Shown in pieces: positions 36,723 through 44,880 of a DNA stretch of 64,000 nt; positions within the stretch are counted from its first letter, which is position 1; each line of letters opens with the position of its first letter. Both the position numbers and the translations under genes were made by a program. The stretch is from Methylophilus methylotrophus DSM 46235 = ATCC 53528. Its GTDB lineage: Bacteria; Pseudomonadota; Gammaproteobacteria; Burkholderiales; Methylophilaceae. The notes beneath the pieces were generated by a model. The model was not told the origin of the DNA and searched no databases. It saw only the letters and a program-made list of their open reading frames with translations. Where the stretch lies: contig NZ_KB905141.1 of assembly GCF_000378225.1 (NCBI RefSeq), positions 62,001 through 126,000 on the forward strand. The letters run 5' to 3'.

Positions 36723-37769
36723 TTATGCCTGATATGCAGCGATTTGGGCAAGGCAGACGGCCTGCATGTCTTGCTGTGCATGCCAGGCAAGATGCCATTC
36801 AGCAATTTTCTGTAAGGCCATTTCAAGGTCCCACACAGGTTGCCATTTAAGGTACTGTCGCGCTTTGCTGCTATCCAGTTTTAATAAATTAGCTTCATGT
36901 GGTTGCGGCTTGGCATCTATTTCCCAGCGAGTTCCAGGCATGTAGGTAGCTAGTTTGTCTACAATCCAGGCCACCTCTTTGGCATCCTGATCATGCGGCC
37001 CGAAATTCCAAGCCGACGCATATTTTTGCGGTTCTTGATACAGGGCTTGTGCCAACAGCAAATAACCTTTAAGCGGTTCCAACACATGTTGCCAAGGGCG
37101 GGTTGCGTGGGGTGAGCGTATCTTAAGCGTCTCCTGTGCAACAATTGCACGCAGAAAGTCAGGGATCAATCTGTCGTTAGACCAGTCACCACCACCGATG
37201 ACATTACCAGCTCTCGCAGAGGCCAAGCCAATTCCTGCACTTTCATAAAACGAATTGCGATAAGAGGCAGTGACAAGCTCTGCACAACCTTTGCTGCTGG
37301 AATAGGGATCATGACCACCCATGGGCTCATTTTCTCGATAGGCCCACACCCACTCCTTGTTCTCATAGCACTTATCTGTGGTGATATTCACGACAGCTTT
37401 GACATGAGTAGACTGCCTGAGAGCCTCAAGTAGATTAACCGTACCCATGACATTCGTGGAAAAGGTTTCAATCGGATCGAGATAGGAAAGGCGTACTAGC
37501 GGTTGTGCGGCCAAATGAAACACGATCTCTGGCTCTGCTCCAGTAATGGCCACAGACAACGCAGTGTAATCACGTATGTCAGCCAGCGTATGACCGCTTA
37601 ATAAAGGTTTTATATTAGCGGCCTCAAATAGTGCAGGTGTGGTACTGGGAGGCAACGCATAACCATAGACTTTTGCACCCAACGAGTGCAGCCACAGGGC
37701 GAGCCAGCTGCCTTTAAAGCCCGTGTGACCAGTCAGGAATACCCGCTTGTTTTGCCAGAACTCGTGCAC
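36723..37769 (-). CDS. rfbG: CDP-glucose 4,6-dehydratase
   Basis: About 348 residues. Starts VHEFWQNKRVFLTGHTGFKG with the Rossmann glycines, then the catalytic TTDKCYENKEWVWAYREN and YSSSKGCAE, a set specific to RfbG. Makes CDP-4-keto-6-deoxyglucose. The open frame reaches 37808, but the conserved start is at a GTG (37769) 2 bp after the rfbF stop, with GGAAAG upstream; another GTG lies at 37778. Confidence 0.92.
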   Translation of the reverse strand: MHEFWQNKRVFLTGHTGFKGSWLALWLHSLGAKVYGYALPPSTTPALFEAANIKPLLSGHTLADIRDYTALSVAITGAEPEIVFHLAAQPLVRLSYLDPIETFSTNVMGTVNLLEALRQSTHVKAVVNITTDKCYENKEWVWAYRENEPMGGHDPYSSSKGCAELVTASYRNSFYESAGIGLASARAGNVIGGGDWSNDRLIPDFLRAIVAQETLKIRSPHATRPWQHVLEPLKGYLLLAQALYQEPQKYASAWNFGPHDQDAKEVAWIVDKLATYMPGTRWEIDAKPQPHEANLLKLDSSKARQYLKWQPVWDLEMALQKIAEWHLAWHAQQDMQAVCLAQIAAYQA

Positions 37770-37771
37770 TG

Positions 37772-38542
37772 TTACCACACTTTCCAAGGTGCTTCGCCGC
37801 TGGCCCATAAAGACTCAAGTAGTGTTTTTTCTCGCAGGGTGTCCATGGGTTGCCAGAATCCTTCATGCTCATAAGCCATCAGCTGACCTGTTTGAGCCAG
37901 ATGCATCAGAGGGGAACCTTCCCAGCTTGATTGGTCGTTTTCAATATAGTCAATACATTGTGGTGATAGTACAAAAAAGCCCCCATTGATCCAACCGCCA
38001 TCACCTTTAGGTTTCTCGGCAAAGCCTGTGACCTGATTCTCGTTTAACTCGAGCGCACCGTATCTACCGGGTGGTTGAACACCTGTGACAGTTGCCAGTT
38101 TGCCATGTTGTTTGTGAAATTTAACCAGCTCGGTGATATTAACGTTTGACAAGCCATCCCCGTAAGTGAAACAGAACGCTTCTTCGTTTTTGATATATTC
38201 TGCGACGCGCTTAAGACGGCCACCGGTTAAAGTTTGCTCGCCAGTGTCCACTAGTGTGACTTTCCAGGGTTCTGCATTACGCTGATGCACTTGCATGCTG
38301 TTATTAGACATATCAAATGTCACATCTGACATGTGCAGAAAGTAATTGGCGAAATACTCTTTAATAACATAACCTTTGTACCCGCAGCAAATGATGAAAT
38401 CATTAATGCCGTAAGCTGAATACAGCTTCATGATATGCCATAGTATTGGCTTGCCACCGATTTCAATCATAGGCTTGGGCTTCAAGTGAGTTTCTTCACT
38501 GATGCGGGTACCTAATCCACCCGCTAAGATAACTGCTTTCAT
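37772..38542 (-). CDS. rfbF: Glucose-1-phosphate cytidylyltransferase
   Basis: 256 residues with the nucleotidyltransferase motif [20 protein letters not shown] and [20 protein letters not shown], then [14 protein letters not shown], all diagnostic of RfbF. Makes CDP-glucose from CTP and glucose-1-phosphate. Pairs with rfbG directly downstream. ATG start is 9 bp after the ColD-like stop. Confidence 0.95.
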   Translation of the reverse strand: MKAVILAGGLGTRISEETHLKPKPMIEIGGKPILWHIMKLYSAYGINDFIICCGYKGYVIKEYFANYFLHMSDVTFDMSNNSMQVHQRNAEPWKVTLVDTGEQTLTGGRLKRVAEYIKNEEAFCFTYGDGLSNVNITELVKFHKQHGKLATVTGVQPPGRYGALELNENQVTGFAEKPKGDGGWINGGFFVLSPQCIDYIENDQSSWEGSPLMHLAQTGQLMAYEHEGFWQPMDTLREKTLLESLWASGEAPWKVW

Positions 38543-38551
38543 AATTTGCCT

Positions 38552-39718
38552 TTACAATTCAGATAACGCCGTAATCGCTTCATCAATCTTATAATGATGG
38601 TTACCTATAAACAGGCCAAATTTGTCAATGTGCTCAGCATTTTTTAGCTGTCCGTGCACACTGGAGTCAAAATATTTGACGACTTCATTCTTGGCAAAGT
38701 TACCTGCCACAATTGGCCTGCACTCAAACCCCAGGTTATTGAGTTTTTCAATCAACCCTTTGCGTGTCAGTTCACTTTCAGGTCTTATAACCAGGCTAAA
38801 GCCGAACCAGCTACTCTCTCCGACTTCTTTCTGGATCATAATTTCAGGATGATTGGAAAGACTCCTTTGTAGTAGCTTGGCATTTTCTCTTCTGGCCTTG
38901 ACCAGGCGGGGTAATTTTTCAATTTGGTGGATACCGATGGCACCTGAAAGTTCGAGGGGGCGTAGATTAAAGCCCGGTAGTACAAAACGGAATGACTCTT
39001 CAAAAGGATCGTCACTCTTTTCACCACATACCAGATTATGTTTAGGCAAGTTGCGGGTCCAGCCGTGTGCGCGAAGCGAGAGCATTATTTGATAGAGCTC
39101 TTCATCATCCGTGACGACCAGTCCACCTTCCATGGTTGAAATGTGATGGCTGAAAAACGAGCTGTAAGTACCCATTACGCCAAATGTGCCGGCTTGTTTT
39201 CCTTCAAAAGTAGCGCCCAAGGACTCACAATTGTCCTCCAGTAATAAAATATTCTTGCCACTGATGAGTTGTTTTATACGCTGGAAATCATTTGGATTGC
39301 CCAGCAGGTTAACAGCCAAGATCGCTCGAGTATTTTCTGTAATGGCGCCTTCGAGTTGTTCGATGTCCAGATTGAGGGTTTCCAGATCAATATCAACAAA
39401 TTTAAGCTTGAGTCCGTACTGGTAAAGCGGGTAATAAGTTGTGCTCCATGAAACGGCAGGCACGATCACTTCATCACCGCGCTTAAGACTATGCGCGGGG
39501 TTTTTGCTGTAGAACAGGGCCGCAATCATGATCAGGTTGGCGGAAGAGCCTGAATTGACCATGATAGAATATTGGCTGCCGGTAAATTTGGCAAACTGTT
39601 CCTCAAATGCTTTGACCTGACTGCCCATGGTAAACATGCCACTGTCGATCACGCGGTGCATGGCGGCGATTTCCTTCTCATCCCAGGTGGTGGTGGCGAG
39701 AGGGTATTTAAAAGACAT
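38552..39718 (-). CDS. ColD-like PLP-dependent sugar 3-dehydratase (DegT family, His in place of Lys)
   Basis: 388 residues from the ATG at 39718, which overlaps the fcl-like stop by one base (TAATG); the frame is open to 39796 but the conserved part starts at MSFKYPLATTTWDEKEI. The PLP-lysine position holds His: SSFFSHHISTMEGG (His 191/192). Two family members have this: ColD (GDP-4-keto-6-deoxymannose 3-dehydratase, no Fe-S) and RfbH/E1 (CDP-sugar, [2Fe-2S] with four Cys). The RfbH Cys cluster is absent; RAHGWTRNLPKHN followed by FRFVLPGFNLRPLE resembles ColD. Position between gmd/fcl and rfbFG leaves the nucleotide open. Confidence 0.82.
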   Translation of the reverse strand: MSFKYPLATTTWDEKEIAAMHRVIDSGMFTMGSQVKAFEEQFAKFTGSQYSIMVNSGSSANLIMIAALFYSKNPAHSLKRGDEVIVPAVSWSTTYYPLYQYGLKLKFVDIDLETLNLDIEQLEGAITENTRAILAVNLLGNPNDFQRIKQLISGKNILLLEDNCESLGATFEGKQAGTFGVMGTYSSFFSHHISTMEGGLVVTDDEELYQIMLSLRAHGWTRNLPKHNLVCGEKSDDPFEESFRFVLPGFNLRPLELSGAIGIHQIEKLPRLVKARRENAKLLQRSLSNHPEIMIQKEVGESSWFGFSLVIRPESELTRKGLIEKLNNLGFECRPIVAGNFAKNEVVKYFDSSVHGQLKNAEHIDKFGLFIGNHHYKIDEAITALSEL

Positions 39719-40638
39719 TATTGCAATTCCTTCACATAATAATCGTAGGTGCGAGCGATGCCCTGTTTCAGCGAGTATCCCGGTTGCCAGCCCCATGCTA
39801 TTTGTTTATCGATATTGACCAGTTTGCGCGCCATGCCAACCGGTTTGCTCAGGTCATGGACAAACGCGCCTTGGAAGCCGATCACCTCGGCCGCTGCCTG
39901 ATAATATTCATTGATGGTGTAATCGTAGCCCAGGCCAACATTCATGGTTGCTGGTAATGTGCTGAAGCGACTGACGGCCATCACAATCAAATTGGCCAGA
40001 TCGCCTGCATACATGAACTCGCGTCTGGCCTCGCCACTGCCCCATATCTCGACATTTGCGTCACCCTGCGTTTTGGCCAAGTGAATTTTATGAATGATTG
40101 CCGGAATCAGATGTGACTGTTTGGGATCAAACTTGTCGTATCTGCCATAGAGATTGCATGGAATCAGCGTTTTGTATTGCAAGCCAGGCTGCTCGCGTTG
40201 TATGTACTCAGCCAGCCGTGCTGTTACAATCTTGGCCAGTGCATAGCCCTCGTTGGTCGGCTCCAGTTCACCAGTGAGCACCATGTCTTCTGACAGTGGC
40301 GCTTCATGGTTTCTCGGGTACATGCAGGAGCTGCCCAGATTCAGCACTTGTGAGACGCGGTGTTGCAGGCAGGCCATCAGCAGATTGCGGCCCATGTCGA
40401 GATTTTTCACCAGAAAGTTGACCGGTTCGCGCATGTTTGCCTGTATGCCACCCACCAATCCGGCAGCATGAATGACCAGGTCAGGCCGATAATCGGCAAT
40501 CACCTGGCTGGTTTGCGCGTAGTCCAGCAGATTCATTTTTTGACTGGAAGGTGCCAGCCATTCAAATGCGGTGTTTGCAAAGGCATCGATGATATTCTTG
40601 CCAACCAGCCCACTGCCGCCAGTAAGTAAAATACGCAT
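39718..40638 (-). CDS. GDP-L-fucose synthase (Fcl/WcaG) or GDP-L-colitose synthase (ColC)
   Basis: 306 residues. SDR with LLTGGSGLVGKNIID, LVGGIQANMREPVNFL, LGSSCMYPRNHEAPL and YALAKIVTARL, plus CNLYGRYDKFDPKQSHLIPA, a pattern typical of the Fcl family (3,5-epimerase/4-reductase acting on GDP-4-keto-6-deoxymannose). ColC proteins share this fold, and a ColD-like gene follows directly, so either L-fucose or L-colitose is possible. Seven bp after gmd. Confidence 0.85.
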   Translation of the reverse strand: MRILLTGGSGLVGKNIIDAFANTAFEWLAPSSQKMNLLDYAQTSQVIADYRPDLVIHAAGLVGGIQANMREPVNFLVKNLDMGRNLLMACLQHRVSQVLNLGSSCMYPRNHEAPLSEDMVLTGELEPTNEGYALAKIVTARLAEYIQREQPGLQYKTLIPCNLYGRYDKFDPKQSHLIPAIIHKIHLAKTQGDANVEIWGSGEARREFMYAGDLANLIVMAVSRFSTLPATMNVGLGYDYTINEYYQAAAEVIGFQGAFVHDLSKPVGMARKLVNIDKQIAWGWQPGYSLKQGIARTYDYYVKELQ

Positions 40639-40645
40639 GGGTCAG

Positions 40646-41734
40646 TTACTCGAAATAGTTTTGCACGACGTATCCGTGTTTTTTGACCAGTTCGTCACGC
40701 TCTGCAATCCGCAAGTCTTCACGCACCATTTCCAAGACCAGGCTTGCAAATGAAATCTTGGGTGTCCAGCCCAGTTTGTCTCTTGCTTTGGAGGCGTCGC
40801 CCAGCAAGGTTTCAACTTCAGTTGGACGGAAATAACGTGGATCGACCTGAACGATACATTTGCCGCTGTCATCGTAGCCTTTTTCGTCTACGCCGTTGCC
40901 CTGCCATTGAATGTGCATGTCGAGTTCGTTCGCAGCCGCATTGACAAAATCACGCACACTATACTGCACGCCGGTTGCAATCACGAAGTCTTCAGGGGCG
41001 GCCTGTTGCAGCATCAGCCATTGCATTTCGACATAGTCCTTGGCGTGGCCCCAGTCGCGTTTTGCATCCAGATTGCCCAGATACAGGCAGTCCTGTAAGC
41101 CTAGCTTGATTCTTGCCAGTGCGCGCGTTATTTTTCTGGTGACGAATGTTTCGCCTCGGATGGGGCTTTCATGGTTGAACAAAATGCCATTGCAGGCATA
41201 AATGCCATATGCCTCACGATAGTTAACAGTAATCCAGTAGGCATAGAGTTTGGCAACTGCATATGGGCTGCGCGGGTAGAACGGGGTGGTTTCTTTTTGC
41301 GGGACTTCCTGCACCAGACCATACAGCTCGGATGTGGATGCCTGATAAAAGCGGGTTTTCTTGGTCAGCCCAAGAATGCGGATGGCTTCCAGTATGCGCA
41401 AAGCACCGAGTGCATCAGAGTTGGCGGTATATTCTGGTTCCTCAAACGATACTGCAACATGGCTTTGTGCGGCCAGATTGTAAATTTCGTCTGGTTGTAC
41501 TTTCTGGATAATGTGGGTCAGGCTCGAAGAGTCTGTCATGTCGCCATGGTGCAAGAAAAACGGCTTGCCCTCAGCATGCGGATCGTGAAACAGATGGTCC
41601 ACGCGGGCGGTATTAAACAACGATGAGCGTCTTTTGATGCCATGCACAATATAGCCTTTGTTCAATAAGAGCTCTGCCAGATATGCACCATCTTGGCCAG
41701 TGATACCTGTGATTAAAGCGACTTTTTGTGACAT
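40646..41734 (-). CDS. gmd: GDP-mannose 4,6-dehydratase
   Basis: 362 residues with [64 protein letters not shown] and [17 protein letters not shown], all Gmd signatures. Converts GDP-mannose to GDP-4-keto-6-deoxymannose, feeding the next two genes. First gene of the leftward operon, 254 bp from the gene upstream; that space holds an ops-like element and a possible -10 (TATAAT on the minus strand at 41765-41770). Confidence 0.97.
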   Translation of the reverse strand: MSQKVALITGITGQDGAYLAELLLNKGYIVHGIKRRSSLFNTARVDHLFHDPHAEGKPFFLHHGDMTDSSSLTHIIQKVQPDEIYNLAAQSHVAVSFEEPEYTANSDALGALRILEAIRILGLTKKTRFYQASTSELYGLVQEVPQKETTPFYPRSPYAVAKLYAYWITVNYREAYGIYACNGILFNHESPIRGETFVTRKITRALARIKLGLQDCLYLGNLDAKRDWGHAKDYVEMQWLMLQQAAPEDFVIATGVQYSVRDFVNAAANELDMHIQWQGNGVDEKGYDDSGKCIVQVDPRYFRPTEVETLLGDASKARDKLGWTPKISFASLVLEMVREDLRIAERDELVKKHGYVVQNYFE

Positions 41735-41796
41735 GATTAAATTGCTGAGTTAAAAAGTGCACGGATTATAACATGCGCATATCTTGGCTTGCCCGT

Positions 41797-41804
41797 CTAC
41801 CGCC
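41797..41804 (-). promoter_or_regulatory. ops-like element (GGCGGTAG) before the glycan operon
   Basis: GGCGGTAG on the minus strand, 63 bp before the gmd ATG. This 8-mer is the core of the ops/JUMPstart site at which RfaH loads onto RNA polymerase to let it read long polysaccharide operons. It heads a leftward run of about 20 kb, where such a site is expected. The rest of the JUMPstart sequence is not recognisable, and a TATAAT lies downstream of it, which would leave ops untranscribed if that box were the only promoter. Confidence 0.45.
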
Positions 41805-41957
41805 ATTGCTTTTTTGACATCCTATTAGTCGGCGTCGCCTGAATTTAGTCATCTTGCTTTTCTCTTTGTAAGATAAGTCATTGGTATAGCCCGTTAAACG
41901 AATTTACTATGTGCTTTATGGCGTTTCTAGCTATGAGGTATCTTGAAGGATGCCTTA

Positions 41958-41977
41958 GTAGATAAGGTTTTATCTAC
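41958..41977. repeat. Inverted repeat after the GT-C-like gene
   Basis: GTAGATAA, four bases, TTATCTAC: 8-bp perfect arms 11 bp past the stop of the 520-residue membrane gene. No T-run follows, so as a terminator it is weak at best. It begins the 254-bp leader region of the gmd operon. Confidence 0.4.
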
Positions 41978-41988
41978 CAATCATCGAA

Positions 41989-43551
41989 TTACTCCACTAC
42001 TTTTTTAAAAACTAAAATGCGTTTCTTATTTTTATGGCCGTAAAATGTTTTATCTAGTTTAAATTGGCTTAAATGGGTTGCTAGATAGTGTTCTTTAGAT
42101 TGATTTTCTGGCGTTGCATCGAGATGAATCACGAGGTGGTTGAATTGATTGATACGGCCATCTTGAATACGAGTTTGTATATACTCCCATTCATCATAGT
42201 ATCTGCCTTCGTAAGGTGCATCAGCATAAAAACGTTGCCTGGGCGAGGAGTAAAGAACACTTTCGTTAGGTTTTATTTTTTGTTTTACATAACGAACAGC
42301 ATCAATTTCAAAATAGTAGCTCTGTTTTTTGGGAGCAACACTACCTATAAAGCCGATGACTATTAAGCCTGTGACAAAAACCAGTAGCGATTTTGATTTC
42401 TTGCTTAATTTGCAAGCGCTGAGTTGGTTGAGTAATGCAGAAAGTGCAAAACTGCCTAAAGTGATGAGTGCAATGCCAAATAAGCCCACATACCTGCCGG
42501 AAAGCAGGTTAACCTTAAATGCGATAAGGCAACCTGTTGCCCATGACAGCAACATACACCATAAGATAAACCGAGTAGTAATTGGCTCGCAGACTGATTT
42601 AATGCGGTTGAATTGCGTGACTGATAACAGTGTCGGTGCCCAGCCTGCAACACTTAAACACTTGATGGTCACTATTGCAAGATAGGCTAACAAAAAAGTA
42701 AACCAGGCATATTCTTTGAACGGCTCACCGATGACATCATTGCGCATGATTTCTACGCGGTGTGATAAATTTTGTGAAAAATTAGATTGAATATCACTCA
42801 ATCCAGTAAACAGCTCTTTCATGCGCCCTAGGTTATCCAGGCTTTCACCTTTGGCAATCAGCATAGTTGCCAATATGAATGCTCCCAAAAGCACTAACGC
42901 ATAAGGCATTAACCTTTGGCACCATGTGCGGGCTTGCGTTGTAAAACATAAACCGAATAGAGGCAATGCCAATAATTGGACTGCACCTTCAATCCGAAAC
43001 AACAAAGCTATCAATGCAAAGCCTTGCCAATAAAACGCATGTGCAAGTTTGGCTTTTTGATAATATAAAACTAGAAAATTGACTGCCCATAACATAGTGG
43101 TCCAATAGCCTAGATCTCGGCTGACCATGGGCATGATGTCGCCAACCATGTAGCGTGCTCCCAGGAGCAAACATACTGCCAAATATTGCTCGCGCCAGCT
43201 ACCGCCCGCAATTTGCACCAACCGCATCAGTCCCCCCACTAGGCCTACAAAAAAGCCGACAATCAATAGATTGGCAGACGCATGTAAACCCAAGCCTGTT
43301 ATTTTGTGCACCAAGGCGATCAGGGCAGGATAGAAGCCCCAACTAAACTTTTCTACATCATAAGCGGCTTGAAAATCACCATTTGCAATATGCTTGGCCA
43401 TTTCAAAATATAGAATCGAGTCATTGGTGATCCATCCATGCTGGATATTAATAACCCAGATTGCAAAAATGCTCATTGACGTTAGTAATATAGCGTTTTT
43501 ATAAAAGTCACTTAGTTTTGTCAGATGGTGGTACAGGCTTTTGATGTTCAT
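41989..43551 (-). CDS. Polytopic membrane protein, GT-C glycosyltransferase-like
   Basis: 520 residues with about 10 to 12 hydrophobic segments and a soluble C-terminal domain of about 100 residues. After the first membrane span comes ITNDSILYFEMAKHIANGDF, an acidic first-loop pattern seen in GT-C enzymes that use polyprenyl-phosphate sugars (PMT/ArnT-like). I do not recognise a specific family. Next to the glycan operon and in the same direction but separated by 254 bp; it could add a sugar in the periplasm. No Wzy or O-antigen ligase signature is evident. Confidence 0.55.
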   Translation of the reverse strand: MNIKSLYHHLTKLSDFYKNAILLTSMSIFAIWVINIQHGWITNDSILYFEMAKHIANGDFQAAYDVEKFSWGFYPALIALVHKITGLGLHASANLLIVGFFVGLVGGLMRLVQIAGGSWREQYLAVCLLLGARYMVGDIMPMVSRDLGYWTTMLWAVNFLVLYYQKAKLAHAFYWQGFALIALLFRIEGAVQLLALPLFGLCFTTQARTWCQRLMPYALVLLGAFILATMLIAKGESLDNLGRMKELFTGLSDIQSNFSQNLSHRVEIMRNDVIGEPFKEYAWFTFLLAYLAIVTIKCLSVAGWAPTLLSVTQFNRIKSVCEPITTRFILWCMLLSWATGCLIAFKVNLLSGRYVGLFGIALITLGSFALSALLNQLSACKLSKKSKSLLVFVTGLIVIGFIGSVAPKKQSYYFEIDAVRYVKQKIKPNESVLYSSPRQRFYADAPYEGRYYDEWEYIQTRIQDGRINQFNHLVIHLDATPENQSKEHYLATHLSQFKLDKTFYGHKNKKRILVFKKVVE

Positions 43552-43690
43552 GCTTCGTTTTTAGTAAAAAATATGCAATGAAATTTAATTTTGGACTTTT
43601 ATCAGAGAAGAATTGCAGTTTACTGCGCTTTTGGTATTTGCAGTAGCTTATCCCTGCGTGATGATTTGAACATCAAAAAATAACCACCAG

Positions 43691-43852
43691 ACAGTGATCT
43701 GCCTTGCATCTATTGCTTAGCTGCCAGCATGGCCTTGATATTCGCCATTTTGCTTTTGCCATAGTCCTTGCTTAATACCTGATCCGGCCCATTAAACGGG
43801 TTGCCAAAATGCTTCACATCATCTTTCGGTAGCTGAGCAATAAATCGGCTGA
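43691..43852 (-). pseudogene. Remnant of a second rep 3' end (direct repeat copy A)
   Basis: 162 bp aligning without gaps to 44719-44880, with about 17 mismatches. On the minus strand it encodes the last 46 or so residues of Rep (LPKDDVKHFGNPFNGPD..., ending LAAKQ and stop) with mostly silent changes. The frame is not open further into a helicase. It fills most of the otherwise empty 335-bp stretch between the GT-C-like gene and mntA; I see nothing else in that stretch. Confidence 0.9.
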
Positions 43853-43886
43853 GTTGAAGGCTTATATTTTTGCTTTATGCGTCTAT

Positions 43887-44189
43887 TTATTGATTTAAAA
43901 AACGAATGCCGAATTGCTCTATGTGCGCAATTAGAGCAGGGTTATCAATGTGATGTTTGAGAGATAAATCTACTTTCCACGGTAGGTATAGGTCATCTAT
44001 TTTTCTTTCAATCAGGTGCAAATCTTTAAGCTTTAATGCTTCAGCTTCTATACATAAATCAATGTCAGAGGCTGGCTTTTCTCTACCTAGTGCTCTGGAA
44101 CCATATAGCCAGACACTCTTGATGCGCGCATCTTGACTAAACACGTCATTCAGTTTGTGTATCGCGGTATCGGGTAGTCCAAATATCAT
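43887..44189 (-). CDS. MntA-type nucleotidyltransferase antitoxin
   Basis: 100 residues, minimal nucleotidyltransferase fold with the motif GSRALGREKPASDIDL (GS-X10-DXD, near residue 30) and a further Asp in KVDLSL. In MNT/HEPN pairs MntA inactivates HepT by adding AMP to a Tyr next to the RNase motif. It follows the HEPN gene by 10 bp in one operon. The pair sits between two copies of the rep 3' end. Confidence 0.88.
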   Translation of the reverse strand: MIFGLPDTAIHKLNDVFSQDARIKSVWLYGSRALGREKPASDIDLCIEAEALKLKDLHLIERKIDDLYLPWKVDLSLKHHIDNPALIAHIEQFGIRFLNQ

Positions 44190-44199
44190 GACTGATTTG

Positions 44200-44631
44200 C
44201 TATTCTAAATTTGACTGTAACTTTTTGAGTGTATGCATGAGCGCTACAAATAAAGCATAGTAACTGTTTTGTATCGCCTCAATGATTTCTTCCGCAACAG
44301 CTTTGTTATAAGTATGCGATGTTTTGTTGCGACTTTGTATCATCGCCATCCATCCTTCACCATCTAGAATCAGCCCTTTACTAAAAGCTTCACGCGTTGC
44401 ATCTCGTGAGCCTGTGATGTTTTGTGTACCTTGGTAATCAAAATAGTCTTTTAAGACGTTCCAAGCTAACTCATGCGTAAATTCAAATGCTTGAATTAAA
44501 CCTTGCTTTTCCAGGTCAGATAACGCTCTTTCTTTACTCAAATCGATAGCGGCGGTGAGGCTTTCAAGCGCTTTTTCATAGTTGTTTAATCGCTGCACCC
44601 AGCGTAAATTTTGAGTGTTATGCTCTGTCAT
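44200..44631 (-). CDS. HepT-type HEPN RNase toxin (HI0074 family)
   Basis: 143 residues, all-helical HEPN protein. Shows the catalytic RX4HXY motif in SRNKTSHTYN (near residue 103), including the Tyr that MntA AMPylates, and the family phrase IQAFEFTHELAWNVLKDYF. Older annotations call this family nucleotidyltransferase substrate-binding proteins. HepT cuts RNA (tRNA ends in the studied cases) when not modified. Toxin gene comes first, antitoxin second, as usual for this class. Confidence 0.88.
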   Translation of the reverse strand: MTEHNTQNLRWVQRLNNYEKALESLTAAIDLSKERALSDLEKQGLIQAFEFTHELAWNVLKDYFDYQGTQNITGSRDATREAFSKGLILDGEGWMAMIQSRNKTSHTYNKAVAEEIIEAIQNSYYALFVALMHTLKKLQSNLE

Positions 44632-44718
44632 TTATTGAACCCCAATCATCATGGCTACATAGCATTTTTTGTGCGGAAAATTTGCAATAAAATTGCGTGT
44701 TTGAAGGAATATTAACAG

Positions 44719-44880
44719 ACAGGGATTGGTCTTGCATCTATTGCTTGGCCGCCAGCATTGCCTTGATATTCGCCATCTTGCTTTTGCCATAGTCTTTGCT
44801 CAATACCTGATCCGGCCCATTAAACGGGTTGCCAAAGTGCTTGACATCATCTTTCGGTAATTCAGTAATAAATCGGCTGG
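44719..44880 (-). repeat. Direct repeat copy B (3' end of intact rep)
   Basis: The genuine 3' end of rep plus 19 bp past its stop, matched by copy A at 43691-43852 (offset exactly 1028 bp, no gaps). Together they bracket the MntA/HepT pair. Confidence 0.9.

Noticed and set aside
38552-39796. Calling the DegT-family protein RfbH
   Set aside because: It neighbours rfbF/rfbG, but the four-Cys iron-sulfur motif of RfbH is missing; the sequence pattern is closer to ColD.
43552-44880. Transposon or integron explanation for the rep-end duplication
   Set aside because: No transposase, integrase, terminal inverted repeats or attC-like sites between the copies.
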